This document shows, piece after piece, positions 9,206 through 17,742 of a stretch of DNA of 64,000 bases. The position numbers and the translations under genes were made by a program. Source of the stretch: Methylococcaceae bacterium UBA6146. GTDB taxonomy: Bacteria; Pseudomonadota; Gammaproteobacteria; Methylococcales; Methylomonadaceae. Positions within the stretch are counted from its first letter, which is position 1, and the number at the start of each line of letters is the position of its first letter. The notes beneath the pieces are model-generated. The model had not been told where the DNA came from. It ran no database searches and saw only the letters and a list, made by a program, of their open reading frames with translations. The DNA is taken from positions 29,978 to 93,977 of the forward strand of contig DIUY01000004.1 of NCBI GenBank assembly GCA_002422395.1, written 5' to 3'.

Positions 9206-10321
9206 TCAGGGGGTTTGTACTTTGTCTAAAACGTGGATAGGCTGAGAGGCTTTCATTACCAAAGCATAGCTGACGCGCTCAAACGGGCGGAACACCATCA
9301 ATATTCCGGCATGTTCATCAGGGAGCTTGACCGTCTCGTTTTTAATGGCGCTGTAATTGTCCCGCACTGTTCTGCCTTGTTGGAGAATTTCCAGTTCATG
9401 TCCTGGCAATAAGCCATCTTGAATGCCTTTATCAATGACTACAACGTTATATTTGCCAATTTGGGAAACGCCGTCCAAGACGCTGATGATATTGCCGACA
9501 AGTTTTTTTTCTGGTGGTCTTGGGAAATAATTCAAGATGACGTCCTCTTCATCTTTACGCATTAGCCGGTCACCGATACGTATTTCACTTGCAGATTTGG
9601 TGGCCGTTAATGTCGCGGGGTCGCCTGCTTGCTGTAAATTGGCATCTGCGACATATTTTGCTTCATAACCCAAAATTTCCCCTGAGGCAGGGCTGACGTA
9701 AGCGCTGCCAGGACGGTACACGGTGTATGTGACGTTATCAGGGCTATTTATTGAGCGCACATAGATACGGTCGCCCGCGCCGGCGATTAAGTGTTCGCCA
9801 GCCAAGTCAATAACATAAGGTGCATTGTTCAGATCGTTTTTACCAACAACCTTGGGCGATGTTAAAAATGCCGATATTTCATTCGTAGGTATTAATTTGA
9901 TGGCTTGTTTCAGGTTGGTTTCGCGGATGCATGGCAGTAATTTACCGTTCTCATCGACGGCAAAGCTTTTACGGCCCCGCTTAAAATCTTCCTCTTGCAG
10001 CACACAGGTGCCTTTTACAAGAGAACTGTCAGGTTGGTTGTATCTGGAAAGGCTAAGCTGAGGTCGGCCATTAACTATGGAAAAATACACGGTATCACCG
10101 GGATAAATCAGATGAGGATTTTTGATTTGTGTGTTATGGCGCCACAGTTCGGGCCATTGCGATGGGTGATTTAAAAACTTGCCCGATATGTCCCATAATG
10201 TGTCACCGTCAACAACGGTGTATTGATCGGGGTGCGCAGGGTTTATCCGGATGTTTTCGGCCCATAAACAGGTGCTGAAAAGCAAAGAAAATAGCAGCCC
10301 TGAAAGTGTTCTAAAAGCCAT
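9206..10321 (-). CDS. LysM peptidoglycan-binding domain protein
   Basis: A 371-residue exported protein. A signal peptide ends near residue 21 (CLWA). A LysM domain follows at about residues 33-82 (YTVVDGDTLWDISGKFL ... IYPGDTVYF), predicted to bind peptidoglycan. The rest is a long beta-rich region of the type found in the LysM proteins encoded upstream of dprA in many gammaproteobacteria. It probably shares a transcript with dprA, whose reading frame overlaps its 3' end. Its exact role in the envelope is unknown. Confidence 0.85.
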   Translation of the reverse strand: MAFRTLSGLLFSLLFSTCLWAENIRINPAHPDQYTVVDGDTLWDISGKFLNHPSQWPELWRHNTQIKNPHLIYPGDTVYFSIVNGRPQLSLSRYNQPDSSLVKGTCVLQEEDFKRGRKSFAVDENGKLLPCIRETNLKQAIKLIPTNEISAFLTSPKVVGKNDLNNAPYVIDLAGEHLIAGAGDRIYVRSINSPDNVTYTVYRPGSAYVSPASGEILGYEAKYVADANLQQAGDPATLTATKSASEIRIGDRLMRKDEEDVILNYFPRPPEKKLVGNIISVLDGVSQIGKYNVVVIDKGIQDGLLPGHELEILQQGRTVRDNYSAIKNETVKLPDEHAGILMVFRPFERVSYALVMKASQPIHVLDKVQTP

Positions 10322-10600
10322 AGTGATTCCTTAGGAGTCTTTTTAATCGGTTTGGATTCAAAGTTTAGATGAATTCGGATAGGTTTCAAGTCGGAAGTTA
10401 AGCGGTTGATTTTTAAGCTTTAGAAAATCCGCTCTTTGGGTGGGGTGTGACACCTGAATGCTGTTTGTTGGTGGGGCATTTTACACGGTGCGGGAGTTGA
10501 TACAAGTTTCTAATTTACGCACCAGATAAGGTGAAGATTGTTGGTATTGAGTGGCTATTCTTGGTTGGGTGAGTTTGTGGATGCTTTTATCTCGCATCTG

Positions 10601-11563
10601 TTAATAGTTTGATAGTTTGGATTGTTTGCACACAATCCGCACATAAACCAACACCAATAAACACAATGCCACTAATGCCGCTTGCCAGCGCACATCTACA
10701 GCAATATTTTGCTGCTCAGCAAAATCTGGGATTTGCAACGCCTTCGCCAATTCGCCCACGTTGGTAAGACGCTGATAATGCAAACCCGCTTCCGTACTTA
10801 AAACTTGCAGATAATTTTCTTGCAAAGCCGACAAATGCTCGCTGCCCACCGTCGCCTCACTACCAAACGGCGCGTTACGCGCGTTATAGCCTTGGATTTT
10901 TTCCGAGTTCACATCCGCTTCGCCAAAGGTCGAGCGGTGCGGCACGTCATTGGGGCGATAAAAACCGTCTGGCTCACCTTTGTTATTAAATTTGGGGATA
11001 GGCACAGCTTGCAAACCACCAACACCGATAATCATGCCTTTGGCTTTGCCTTTTACGGCGGCAAAATCGCTGCGGTAACGTGGGTTGACGGGCGGTGCTT
11101 CTTGCCCGTCGGTGATGAAAATAACGTGGGTGTCGAGTTTTTCCAGCATTTGCAAGGTGTTCAACAAACCGCTGGCGATACGGCTATCCGCCGCCCACGC
11201 CATGCGCCAATCGACGTTGGCTAAAGCCGTGTCAATTTCATTGAAGCTTTGGCAAACGTCTATCGGCTCGAACAATAAAGTCGAACGCCGTTCCGTGAAC
11301 AAACCTAAGCCAACTTTGGAGTGGCAAGGCAATTTCGCCAACAGGCCACGCAAGCTGTGTTTGACGTAATCCAATCGGCTGACTGCTTGCCCGTCCAGTC
11401 GGTAATCTGCGGCGTTCATGCTACGGGTGATGTCGATGATGAACGTGTAGTTATAGATAGGGCACGGCTGGTTTTGGGTCGGGCGGATGAAGGCGACCAG
11501 CATGGCGAGCAGGGCTAGGCTTAATAGCCAGAAGCGGTAGTTTTTTAGATAGTTTGAGGTCAT
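10601..11563 (-). CDS. mxaL: MxaL, von Willebrand A-domain methanol dehydrogenase maturation protein
   Basis: A 320-residue protein with an N-terminal membrane segment (residues 11-25), a vWA domain with a MIDAS-like motif DITRSMN at residues 44-50 and a second membrane segment near the C-terminus (VALCLLVLVYVRIV). MxaA, C, K and L are needed for assembly of active, calcium-loaded methanol dehydrogenase in methylotrophs. The name rests on order and architecture: it is the last gene of the mxa cluster, after mxaK. A repeat-filled gap of 130 bases separates it from mxaK, so it may be transcribed less strongly. Confidence 0.82.
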   Translation of the reverse strand: MTSNYLKNYRFWLLSLALLAMLVAFIRPTQNQPCPIYNYTFIIDITRSMNAADYRLDGQAVSRLDYVKHSLRGLLAKLPCHSKVGLGLFTERRSTLLFEPIDVCQSFNEIDTALANVDWRMAWAADSRIASGLLNTLQMLEKLDTHVIFITDGQEAPPVNPRYRSDFAAVKGKAKGMIIGVGGLQAVPIPKFNNKGEPDGFYRPNDVPHRSTFGEADVNSEKIQGYNARNAPFGSEATVGSEHLSALQENYLQVLSTEAGLHYQRLTNVGELAKALQIPDFAEQQNIAVDVRWQAALVALCLLVLVYVRIVCKQSKLSNY

Positions 11564-11575
11564 AAGATACGCTCG

Positions 11576-11690
11576 TTCCCAAGCTCCAGCTTGGGAATGC
11601 AGTGTGGGAAGCTCTGGCTTCCCGTCAAAAAGTTCGCGAAGCTAGAGCTTGGGAACAACCGGATGGAGTAAAAAACATGTTTTTTACTCC
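11576..11690. repeat. Cluster of palindromic repeats between mxaK and mxaL
   Basis: Three hairpin elements sit in one gap. TTCCCAAGCT and AGCTTGGGAA form a perfect hairpin at 11576-11597. GGGAAGC pairs with GCTTCCC at 11606-11623. A perfect 26-base palindrome runs from 11665 to 11690 (GGAGTAAAAAACA and its complement). The first matches sequence at 15747-15764, and the last has relatives at 39232 and 55146, so these are dispersed intergenic repeats rather than gene-specific operators. Confidence 0.8.
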
Positions 11691-11693
11691 GAT

Positions 11694-12245
11694 TTAAGGC
11701 AACCCCCTAGGAAACCCCGGCACCGTCGTCCATAACTGCGATTTCTGGTTAACCGGACTTTCCTCTTCGTTACTGATCTTGTCCATTTCCGGCAACAGGC
11801 GCATCGCGACTTCCAGGTTATATTTGGCATCCCAAAACTGGCTATCTAAAGCCAAGGCTTGGCGGTAGGCTTGTTTTGCCAAGGCCACCAAAGGCATGGC
11901 TTCGTTGATCGCCATCGCTTCGGTTTTGACCACCGCCAAATGCAGATAAATATTGCCTAAGTTGTAACGGATTTTCGCCTGCAAGGCCGGATCGGGTGCG
12001 TCTAAAATCAAATTCAAGGTCGCTAAGGCTTCGTCATAGCGCTGCTGCTTTTTGAACACCATTGCCCGCGCCAAGCGCACTTCCGGCGCGGCGTTGATGA
12101 TTTTCTCCAACGGCACGTCTTTGCCTGCTGCCAAGTCGGTAATTGCTCGATTGCTTTGGCTGATGCCGACCAGCGTCCATCCTTGCACCAGCATCGCCAC
12201 CGAACCGAGCAGCAACGCCGCCCATAACGCGATTAGTTTCATCAT
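11694..12245 (-). CDS. mxaK: MxaK, membrane protein for methanol dehydrogenase maturation
   Basis: A 183-residue protein with an N-terminal membrane anchor (LIALWAALLLGSVAMLVQGW) and a helical periplasmic part with TPR-like spacing (RYDEALATLNLIL, AKQAYRQALALDSQFWDAKYNLE). I chose ATG 12245 because a GAGGTG ribosome site precedes it and it overlaps the mxaC stop in the form ATGATGA; the longer frame to 12311 has no such support. Assignment as mxaK rests on position between mxaC and mxaL and on size. Confidence 0.8.
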   Translation of the reverse strand: MMKLIALWAALLLGSVAMLVQGWTLVGISQSNRAITDLAAGKDVPLEKIINAAPEVRLARAMVFKKQQRYDEALATLNLILDAPDPALQAKIRYNLGNIYLHLAVVKTEAMAINEAMPLVALAKQAYRQALALDSQFWDAKYNLEVAMRLLPEMDKISNEEESPVNQKSQLWTTVPGFPRGLP

Positions 12246-13225
12246 CTTTTCACCTCGAAAAATTTCACCGCCAGCAACACCGCCAACAAAGCGGTCGCCC
12301 AGAGATAACAATCACCCGACAAATCGCGTTTGGGGATGCGTTCGCGGTAATGCATCGGCGCTTGTTCAAGGCGGTTGATGTCGGCGATGGCTTGCTGCAT
12401 GGCATCGGGGCTTTCGGCTTGGTAGGCTTGATAGGGAATGTTCAGGCTGGAAAAAAACAAATGCAGGTAACGCTCCGGCATCGCTCCGGCGTTATCGTCG
12501 CGTGGGTCTTGCGGTTTATCAAAAATGCCAGGGCTATTTGCAGTGCGTAAAAACAGCCAGTACAAACGGATGTTTTGCCTTTTAAAAGCGACACGCAGTT
12601 GCAATTCGCTGTCCGGGTCTATCGCCGCCGCGCCATCGGACACCAACAAGACAATCCGCGAACCGCTCAGAGGCTGGTCTTTAAATAAATCCAAGGCCAT
12701 GCTCAAACCCTTGCTGACATGGGTGTACGCCAAGGCGGGTGTGGCGGTGGCGTTGATCGCCGCGTGGATTGCCGCTTTGTTATCAGTCAGCGGCAATACG
12801 AACAGCGGCGCGGTGCTGTATTCGGCAATGCCCAACAAATTGTGCGGGCGTTGTTCGACAAAATCGCTTAATAAGCGCCGCGCCGCCGTGGCTTTGGATT
12901 CGTTCGCGCCATCCGGCGTTTTGCCGGCAAAGGTGTTGTCCATGCTGTTGCTGCGGTCTAAGAGCAAGACGATGTTTGCGCCATAGCCGATGCGCTCGCG
13001 GCTTTGTTCGGTTTGATGCAAGCCAGCCAAACCTAACACCAAGGCGGCAATCGTCGCCATCGCACAAGCCCGCAACACTACCGAAATGGCCTGCGACAGC
13101 GGGTCGATGGGCAATAACGGTAACCACGGGTAAGCGCTAGGCGGGATGCCACTATTGAACAGCGGCAACACCGCCAACACCAAGCCCGCCAGCCACCACG
13201 GCGTATCGACTGCCAGATTCATCAT
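12242..13225 (-). CDS. mxaC: MxaC, von Willebrand A-domain maturation protein
   Basis: A 327-residue inner-membrane protein. Hydrophobic segments lie near residues 10-24 and 44-66; a vWA domain follows with DRSNSMD (residues 90-96) as metal-ion-dependent adhesion motif and LLVSDGAAA later; a C-terminal membrane segment is near CYLWATALLAVLLAV. Start ATG 13225 overlaps the mxaA stop (TGATG), indicating translational coupling. In methylotrophs this gene is required for active, calcium-containing methanol dehydrogenase. Confidence 0.85.
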   Translation of the reverse strand: MMNLAVDTPWWLAGLVLAVLPLFNSGIPPSAYPWLPLLPIDPLSQAISVVLRACAMATIAALVLGLAGLHQTEQSRERIGYGANIVLLLDRSNSMDNTFAGKTPDGANESKATAARRLLSDFVEQRPHNLLGIAEYSTAPLFVLPLTDNKAAIHAAINATATPALAYTHVSKGLSMALDLFKDQPLSGSRIVLLVSDGAAAIDPDSELQLRVAFKRQNIRLYWLFLRTANSPGIFDKPQDPRDDNAGAMPERYLHLFFSSLNIPYQAYQAESPDAMQQAIADINRLEQAPMHYRERIPKRDLSGDCYLWATALLAVLLAVKFFEVKR

Positions 13226-14112
13226 CAGCCCCGTTCCAAATCCAGACACGCCGCGCACAGTTTGCGTAAATTCACTAGCGTTCCGTTTGAACTTGGCGCG
13301 GTATCGCTAAAAAAATGCTGGTTGGAGTTTTGGAAAAACCACCGTAGTTGTGCGTCAGCCATTTGATACGGCGGGTGGCGTTGGTAAAAATCCGCCAATT
13401 GATGTTGGAACAACGGCGCACCATTGACGGCGTTTAAGGCTTGGTGGAACACCGTCAAAGCTTGTTCTATTTGCGTGTCCGACAAACTGGCGAGTCTTTT
13501 CGCCGCCCGTTGAAACACACGACGCTTAGGCAAGCCCGGCAAATAACCGTAGACGTAGGCCAAACCGCCCGCACTACTGAGCGTTACGGCCAACGCCGCC
13601 CACAAACCGTAAACCACGCCTGTATTATCGAGCAATGGCGGCGCGGCATCGGGGCGCATATATTGCCCCGATTCGTCTTTCCTGATCGACAACTCGCGTA
13701 ACGGCGATAAGCTGAAATGCCACGCAGGCACGGTTTGGCTGGCGTTATTGCCGCCTTGCGCCAACGGCAAAGCAAAGCTGGGAATGGTGAGCATCTTCAC
13801 TTCCAGCGGCGCGTAAAAGGCTTGGTAAACCAGATTAATTTCATAACGGAAACCGCCGCTGATTTTGGTTTCGTTGACAGCCACTTGGTTGATATTCAGC
13901 CAGCGGTTGACCGCGCCCCGTTTGGGCAAGCCGCCACGTTGCAGTTGCACGCCATTGCGGGTTTCGAGAATGATTTTGTGACGGATTTCATCACCGTTGA
14001 GATAACCGAACGGGCGCGGGGTTAAAAATTCAAAATCGCTGATTGGGGTGTCGGGCGCGTTGCTGCACGCCAGCAAGCACAGCGATAAGCCGACAATAAG
14101 CCACTTTTTCAT
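13225..14112 (-). CDS. mxaA: MxaA, lipoprotein/membrane protein for calcium insertion into methanol dehydrogenase
   Basis: A 295-residue protein starting with a signal peptide and lipobox (LSLCLLAC, Cys at about residue 16), so it is a predicted lipoprotein. A beta-rich periplasmic part follows, then a membrane segment near residues 162-185 (GLWAALAVTLSSAGGLAYVYGY) and a cytoplasmic helical tail. The start overlaps the mxaS stop in ATGA. mxaA mutants of methylotrophs make methanol dehydrogenase lacking calcium; the name is from position and architecture. Confidence 0.82.
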   Translation of the reverse strand: MKKWLIVGLSLCLLACSNAPDTPISDFEFLTPRPFGYLNGDEIRHKIILETRNGVQLQRGGLPKRGAVNRWLNINQVAVNETKISGGFRYEINLVYQAFYAPLEVKMLTIPSFALPLAQGGNNASQTVPAWHFSLSPLRELSIRKDESGQYMRPDAAPPLLDNTGVVYGLWAALAVTLSSAGGLAYVYGYLPGLPKRRVFQRAAKRLASLSDTQIEQALTVFHQALNAVNGAPLFQHQLADFYQRHPPYQMADAQLRWFFQNSNQHFFSDTAPSSNGTLVNLRKLCAACLDLERG

Positions 14113-14945
14113 GCCGCCCTCTGTAAAAAATACGCTTGCAGTTGCGCGGCCTGAAAGTCGTCTTGCAAAAACACCGGTTCACAGCCATAGCTACGGAAAA
14201 AACTTTGCAGATGCCGCCGCCGTTGCTGGAAATTCTGCACGATCTTGCGCCGCAACGCCGGACGCATGAACAGCGTGTGCGTGGCGCTGCTTTCGCTGTC
14301 TTGAAAACTGACCAAGCCCCAGTCTGGCAGATTTTCATAATCGCCCGTTTGCCACGCCACCAACGGCACGACATCGTGCTGGTGCAACTGCGGCAAGATG
14401 GGCGCAAGGCTAGCCAAGTCAAAATGAAAATCGGACAGCAAAAACACCAATGACGGGCGGTTGGGCAACTGCGGCAAGACCGCTTGCCACTGCGGGTTTT
14501 GCGGTACGAAACGCGGGGCTTGCAATTGCTGGCTCAAGGAGCGGAGTGCGCCGCGCTGTTGGCAGTGTTTTAGCTGATAGTGGTTCGGGGTTTGGCTGCC
14601 ACAGGCCATAAAACTGAAACGGTCGCCATAACTGAAAGCCGATTCGGCGATGGAATCCAAACAGGCCAGCAACAACGCTTTGTTTTGGCTCATGGATGCT
14701 GACAAATCCGCCAGCAACAGGACGTCAATTAAGCTGTGTTGCTGGTAAACCCGCACCCGATATTGCCCGAACACGTCCAACACACTAGCCCGCAAGTCTA
14801 TGCGCCGAGGATCGGGATGGGCGATGAGCGGTTCGTGTTGTTTGAACAAATGGCCGCTACTGACCATGCGCCCGACATGTGCGCCCGGATAAACCCGGCT
14901 GCTGGGCGTGGCTAAGCGGTATTGGAATATTTGGGTTGGGTTCAT
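14109..14945 (-). CDS. mxaS: MxaS, DUF58-type protein
   Basis: A 278-residue soluble protein of the DUF58 group. The start QYRLATPSSRVYPGAHVGRMVSSG is followed by a vWA-like core with DLSASMS as the metal-binding turn and VFLLSDFHFDL further on. DUF58 proteins pair with MoxR ATPases, and here MxaR is encoded upstream, separated by one membrane-protein gene. Overlap with mxaA by four bases implies coupled translation. Confidence 0.85.
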   Translation of the reverse strand: MNPTQIFQYRLATPSSRVYPGAHVGRMVSSGHLFKQHEPLIAHPDPRRIDLRASVLDVFGQYRVRVYQQHSLIDVLLLADLSASMSQNKALLLACLDSIAESAFSYGDRFSFMACGSQTPNHYQLKHCQQRGALRSLSQQLQAPRFVPQNPQWQAVLPQLPNRPSLVFLLSDFHFDLASLAPILPQLHQHDVVPLVAWQTGDYENLPDWGLVSFQDSESSATHTLFMRPALRRKIVQNFQQRRRHLQSFFRSYGCEPVFLQDDFQAAQLQAYFLQRAA

Positions 14946-14950
14946 GGTGT

Positions 14951-15568
14951 TTATTGCTGGTTAATTACCAAAAACACCACCAAGCCAGTAAACAGGCCAT
15001 ACGCAGGCCAAGTGTATTTGCCCAATTGCCCGAATAGCCATTGCAGCGCGGTGCTGTCCGGTTGTGATACGGCTTGCGCGGCGCACCACCATAAGCTATT
15101 GAGCAAAAGCAAGAGCACTAAGACTAAAAAACCGGGCGCGTCAAAAAACAAACTGCCCCATGCAGCGGGATAGACGCCATCCGCCAAGCGGAAAATAATT
15201 TGTGCCAATAAAATCCCCCACGCCGTCGCGCCTAAGGTAAACGCCAACAAGAACAGCCGATTATTGAGGCGGCATAAATACTTTGCCAGCGTTAATAACG
15301 CAGTGTGTTGTCTGGACAAATACGCGGCGGGCAAGCTCAGGCACAGCAGCAATAAGCTGGTGTCGCTGAGCAAATCCCAAAATTTCGGGCTGATAGCCTC
15401 GTTAACTGCACCGACATAATAAGCGGCGTAGGGCGCAGGTTCTTGATTGTCCAAGCCCTCGGCAATCAATACGACAAATAAGCCTAAGCCTGCGTAAGCG
15501 GCGATGGCTAAACGTAAGGCGGTGAGGTCGAATACGGAGTTTATTTGATTTTTTATAGTGGTATTCAT
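14951..15568 (-). CDS. Membrane protein of the mxa cluster, unknown role
   Basis: A 205-residue protein with about five membrane segments (around residues 17-37, 66-82, 101-122, 143-163 and 185-202). It lies between mxaR and mxaS on the same strand, and its stop is only five bases before the mxaS start, so it is part of the operon. The canonical Methylobacterium order has no gene here. I have a weak memory of the name mxaP for a gene at this place in gammaproteobacterial clusters but cannot confirm it. A role in methanol dehydrogenase assembly is inferred from context only. Confidence 0.7.
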   Translation of the reverse strand: MNTTIKNQINSVFDLTALRLAIAAYAGLGLFVVLIAEGLDNQEPAPYAAYYVGAVNEAISPKFWDLLSDTSLLLLCLSLPAAYLSRQHTALLTLAKYLCRLNNRLFLLAFTLGATAWGILLAQIIFRLADGVYPAAWGSLFFDAPGFLVLVLLLLLNSLWWCAAQAVSQPDSTALQWLFGQLGKYTWPAYGLFTGLVVFLVINQQ

Positions 15569-15630
15569 GTTTTACACTCGTGATACTCGTGTGACGCTAG
15601 AACTTTAATATTATTAAGTTAAGGATTTTT

Positions 15631-15766
15631 CCGTTCGCCCTGAGCCTGTCGAAGGGTGGGCGGAAAAATTCGAGCTTTGCAACACAGCCATTCATGCTTC
15701 GACAAGCTCAGCACGAACGGCTGTGTTGCTTAACTTATTGTCAGTCAAGCTGGAGCTTGGGAACGA
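15631..15766. repeat. Dispersed palindromic repeats between mxaR and the membrane gene
   Basis: The 212-base gap holds a copy of a repeat common in proteobacterial intergenic DNA (CCTGTCGAAGG at about 15646) and an inverted copy (CTTCGACAAGCTCAGCACG at 15698). The second is enclosed in a hairpin, GCAACACAGCC at 15678 pairing with GGCTGTGTTGC at 15719. A third element, AAGCTGGAGCTTGGGAACGAG at about 15747, belongs to the family seen at 11576. No coding potential is visible. Confidence 0.75.
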
Positions 15767-15780
15767 GCCTGTCTAAACAT

Positions 15781-16791
15781 TCACGGCGCGGCAATCTGCG
15801 CCAATATTCCTTTAATCAATTGCGGCATCAATTCCTCTTTCCGGTAAGCGTACAAGGGGCTAAAAAATATCCGGTGCGCCATCGTCACGGCGTACACGGC
15901 TTGTAAATCTTCCGGCAATAAATTGTCGCGGCCTTCCAGCCAAGCGCGGGTTTTGGCGGCACGGAGAAAAAAACTCATGCCGCGCGGGCTGGCACCGGCT
16001 TGTATCAGTTCCGCCATATCGACATCAGCCAAGCGGATTCCGAACTTGGCGGGGCTATGCGAGGCTTGCCACAAGGCCAAGGCGTAAGTCTTGAGTTTGT
16101 CGCTGCTATGGATGTGGGCTTGGATGCTGGCGGCGACTTCATTAAGCTGGTAATAAGCGATTTGTCCGCCCGCCATTTCCTGCACCAAGCGGTCAGTATC
16201 GTGGTAGCGCGGGTTAAACATCAGCGCTTGCAGCACCGCTTCATCGCTGGGCGTGTCGATGCTGATTTCAAACATAAAACGGTCTTTGGCGGCGGCAGGC
16301 AATTCAAACGTCTCTTCGCGTTCGACGCGGTTGCGGTCGGCGAACACTTGCAAATGCGGCAAGTGGTAGGTTTGGTTGAACGCGCCGACGCTACGTTCCG
16401 CCATTGCCCGTAATAATAAGGAATGGACTTGCGGGCGGGCGCGGTTGATTTCGTTAAAAAAGAAGGTCGCCAAGCGTTCGCGGTGGTTGAGCAAAGGGCC
16501 GGGATCGACGCGGGGTTTGCCGCTGGCATCGAGATAGGTGTAATAAATCAGATCGGCGGGCATTAAATCTATCGTGCCTTCGATGCGCTGGTAATCACCA
16601 CCCAAACCGTGGGCAATGGCGCGGAGCAAGGTGGTTTTGCCGACACCGACATTGCCTTCGAGCAAGACATGACCGCGTGCAAACACTGCCAACAACAAAT
16701 GGCGCACAGCGGCGGTTTGGCCGATGACGATTTGGTTAAGCTGGTGTTCAAAGCGTAGGGCTTGTTCGCGGCTGGCGTGTAAGTCGGTCAT
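15781..16791 (-). CDS. mxaR: MxaR, MoxR-type AAA+ ATPase
   Basis: A 336-residue cytoplasmic ATPase. Walker A GNVGVGKT is at residues 46-53, a Walker B-type FFNEINRARPQV near residue 111, and the C-terminal lid domain includes GASPRGMSFFLRAAKTRAW, typical of MoxR. These ATPases act with vWA/DUF58 proteins (here MxaS, C, L) to mature metalloenzymes; MxaR is the founding example for methanol dehydrogenase. A 164-base gap with a repeat separates it from mxaI. Confidence 0.92.
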   Translation of the reverse strand: MTDLHASREQALRFEHQLNQIVIGQTAAVRHLLLAVFARGHVLLEGNVGVGKTTLLRAIAHGLGGDYQRIEGTIDLMPADLIYYTYLDASGKPRVDPGPLLNHRERLATFFFNEINRARPQVHSLLLRAMAERSVGAFNQTYHLPHLQVFADRNRVEREETFELPAAAKDRFMFEISIDTPSDEAVLQALMFNPRYHDTDRLVQEMAGGQIAYYQLNEVAASIQAHIHSSDKLKTYALALWQASHSPAKFGIRLADVDMAELIQAGASPRGMSFFLRAAKTRAWLEGRDNLLPEDLQAVYAVTMAHRIFFSPLYAYRKEELMPQLIKGILAQIAAP

Positions 16792-16862
16792 GGTTATCTG
16801 TAAAAAAATCCGGCAAGTGAGGTTTGCCGGAATTGAGGGGGATTTAGCCTAAAAAACAAATC

Positions 16863-16936
16863 GTAGGATGTGCTGAACGAAGGGAAGCGCATCATTGGGC
16901 GTAACTGATGGGCTTCCTTTCGTCAGCCCATCCTAC
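16863..16936. repeat. Long inverted repeat between mxaI and mxaR
   Basis: GTAGGATG at 16863 and CATCCTAC at 16929 bound an imperfect palindrome of 74 bases with inner arms GGGAAGCGCATC and GATGGGCTTCC. This resembles a mobile intergenic palindrome. A separate small hairpin, CCGGCAA with TTGCCGG, lies at about 16811-16830 just downstream of it in the direction of mxa transcription. Either could lower read-through into mxaR or stabilise the mxaFJGI message. Confidence 0.75.
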
Positions 16937-16955
16937 TTCTAAAAAACCGCCAAAC

Positions 16956-17243
16956 TTAATTGGCGATGTCATCCACGTCATAAACAAACTTGCCAGTTTT
17001 GACGAAATTCAGGCGGCGTTTCTCGTTACGCGCTTCCATTTCTTTAACCGATTGGGCTTGTTTATTCAGTTCGTTCACGTCGTGTTTCGGGTCGTATTTG
17101 CTACCTGCGACTTTGTCGGGATAGCCGGGTTTTGGCTCCCAGCACACGCCGGGTTCTTTGCAGTTGGTGCCATCGTAAGCCAAGGCGGACGCTGACAATC
17201 CGGCGGCAAGCACCGCCATGCTGAATAATGCTAATTTTTTCAT
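16956..17243 (-). CDS. mxaI: Methanol dehydrogenase small (beta) subunit
   Basis: A 95-residue precursor. A signal peptide ends at ASALA (residue 22), giving a small, Lys-rich mature subunit beginning YDGTNCKEPGVCWEPKPGYP, with the paired cysteines typical of MxaI. The helix-forming KHDVNELNKQAQSVKEMEARN wraps the large subunit in known structures. It is found only with calcium-type MxaF enzymes, which fits the large subunit at 18694. It follows mxaG by 13 bases. Confidence 0.95.
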   Translation of the reverse strand: MKKLALFSMAVLAAGLSASALAYDGTNCKEPGVCWEPKPGYPDKVAGSKYDPKHDVNELNKQAQSVKEMEARNEKRRLNFVKTGKFVYDVDDIAN

Positions 17244-17256
17244 GGTGTTATCCTCA

Positions 17257-17727
17257 TTATTTAGTTAACCATTTGGCCTTTTTCGGATCACCTGTGTAGA
17301 TGTCACGAATAAACGCCATGATTTGCAACATTTCATCGGTGTTAAAGTTGACGTACTGCGGCCCCATCATGCCGTTGGCTCCGCCGAACAGTAGTTCAAA
17401 CAAGCCATGATCGGTGGCATTGCGTGGATACGTCCAATAATCGTCTGCCAAACCGGGGCCGAGTTTGCCCTCCGCTTCGTGTCCGTGACAGCCGGAACAG
17501 CCCGTCATATAAAGGCTTTTGCCTTTTTCCACGACTTCTTTGTTGCCGTTGTAGGGGTTTTTACCGTCTTGCATAAATTGCTTGAAGGCATCGGTATTGC
17601 CACCTTTTTTGGCGAAACTCAAATCTAAGGTTTCGCCCGTGATGGCGTTATGCAGGGTGATGTCGGCCTGTGCCGCGCTAAAAAACAGCGATAGCGCAGC
17701 ACACAGGGTGAGTGTTGATAATTTCAT
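17257..17727 (-). CDS. mxaG: Cytochrome cL, electron acceptor of methanol dehydrogenase
   Basis: A 156-residue periplasmic c-type cytochrome. A signal peptide ends near residue 21. The haem motif CSGCH is at residues 77-81 and the likely distal ligand is a Met in GANGMMGPQ (120/121). It takes electrons from MxaFI and passes them to a class I cytochrome c. Its position between mxaJ and mxaI is the standard order. Confidence 0.95.
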   Translation of the reverse strand: MKLSTLTLCAALSLFFSAAQADITLHNAITGETLDLSFAKKGGNTDAFKQFMQDGKNPYNGNKEVVEKGKSLYMTGCSGCHGHEAEGKLGPGLADDYWTYPRNATDHGLFELLFGGANGMMGPQYVNFNTDEMLQIMAFIRDIYTGDPKKAKWLTK

Positions 17728-17742
17728 GTCCTGATTTTTTCC

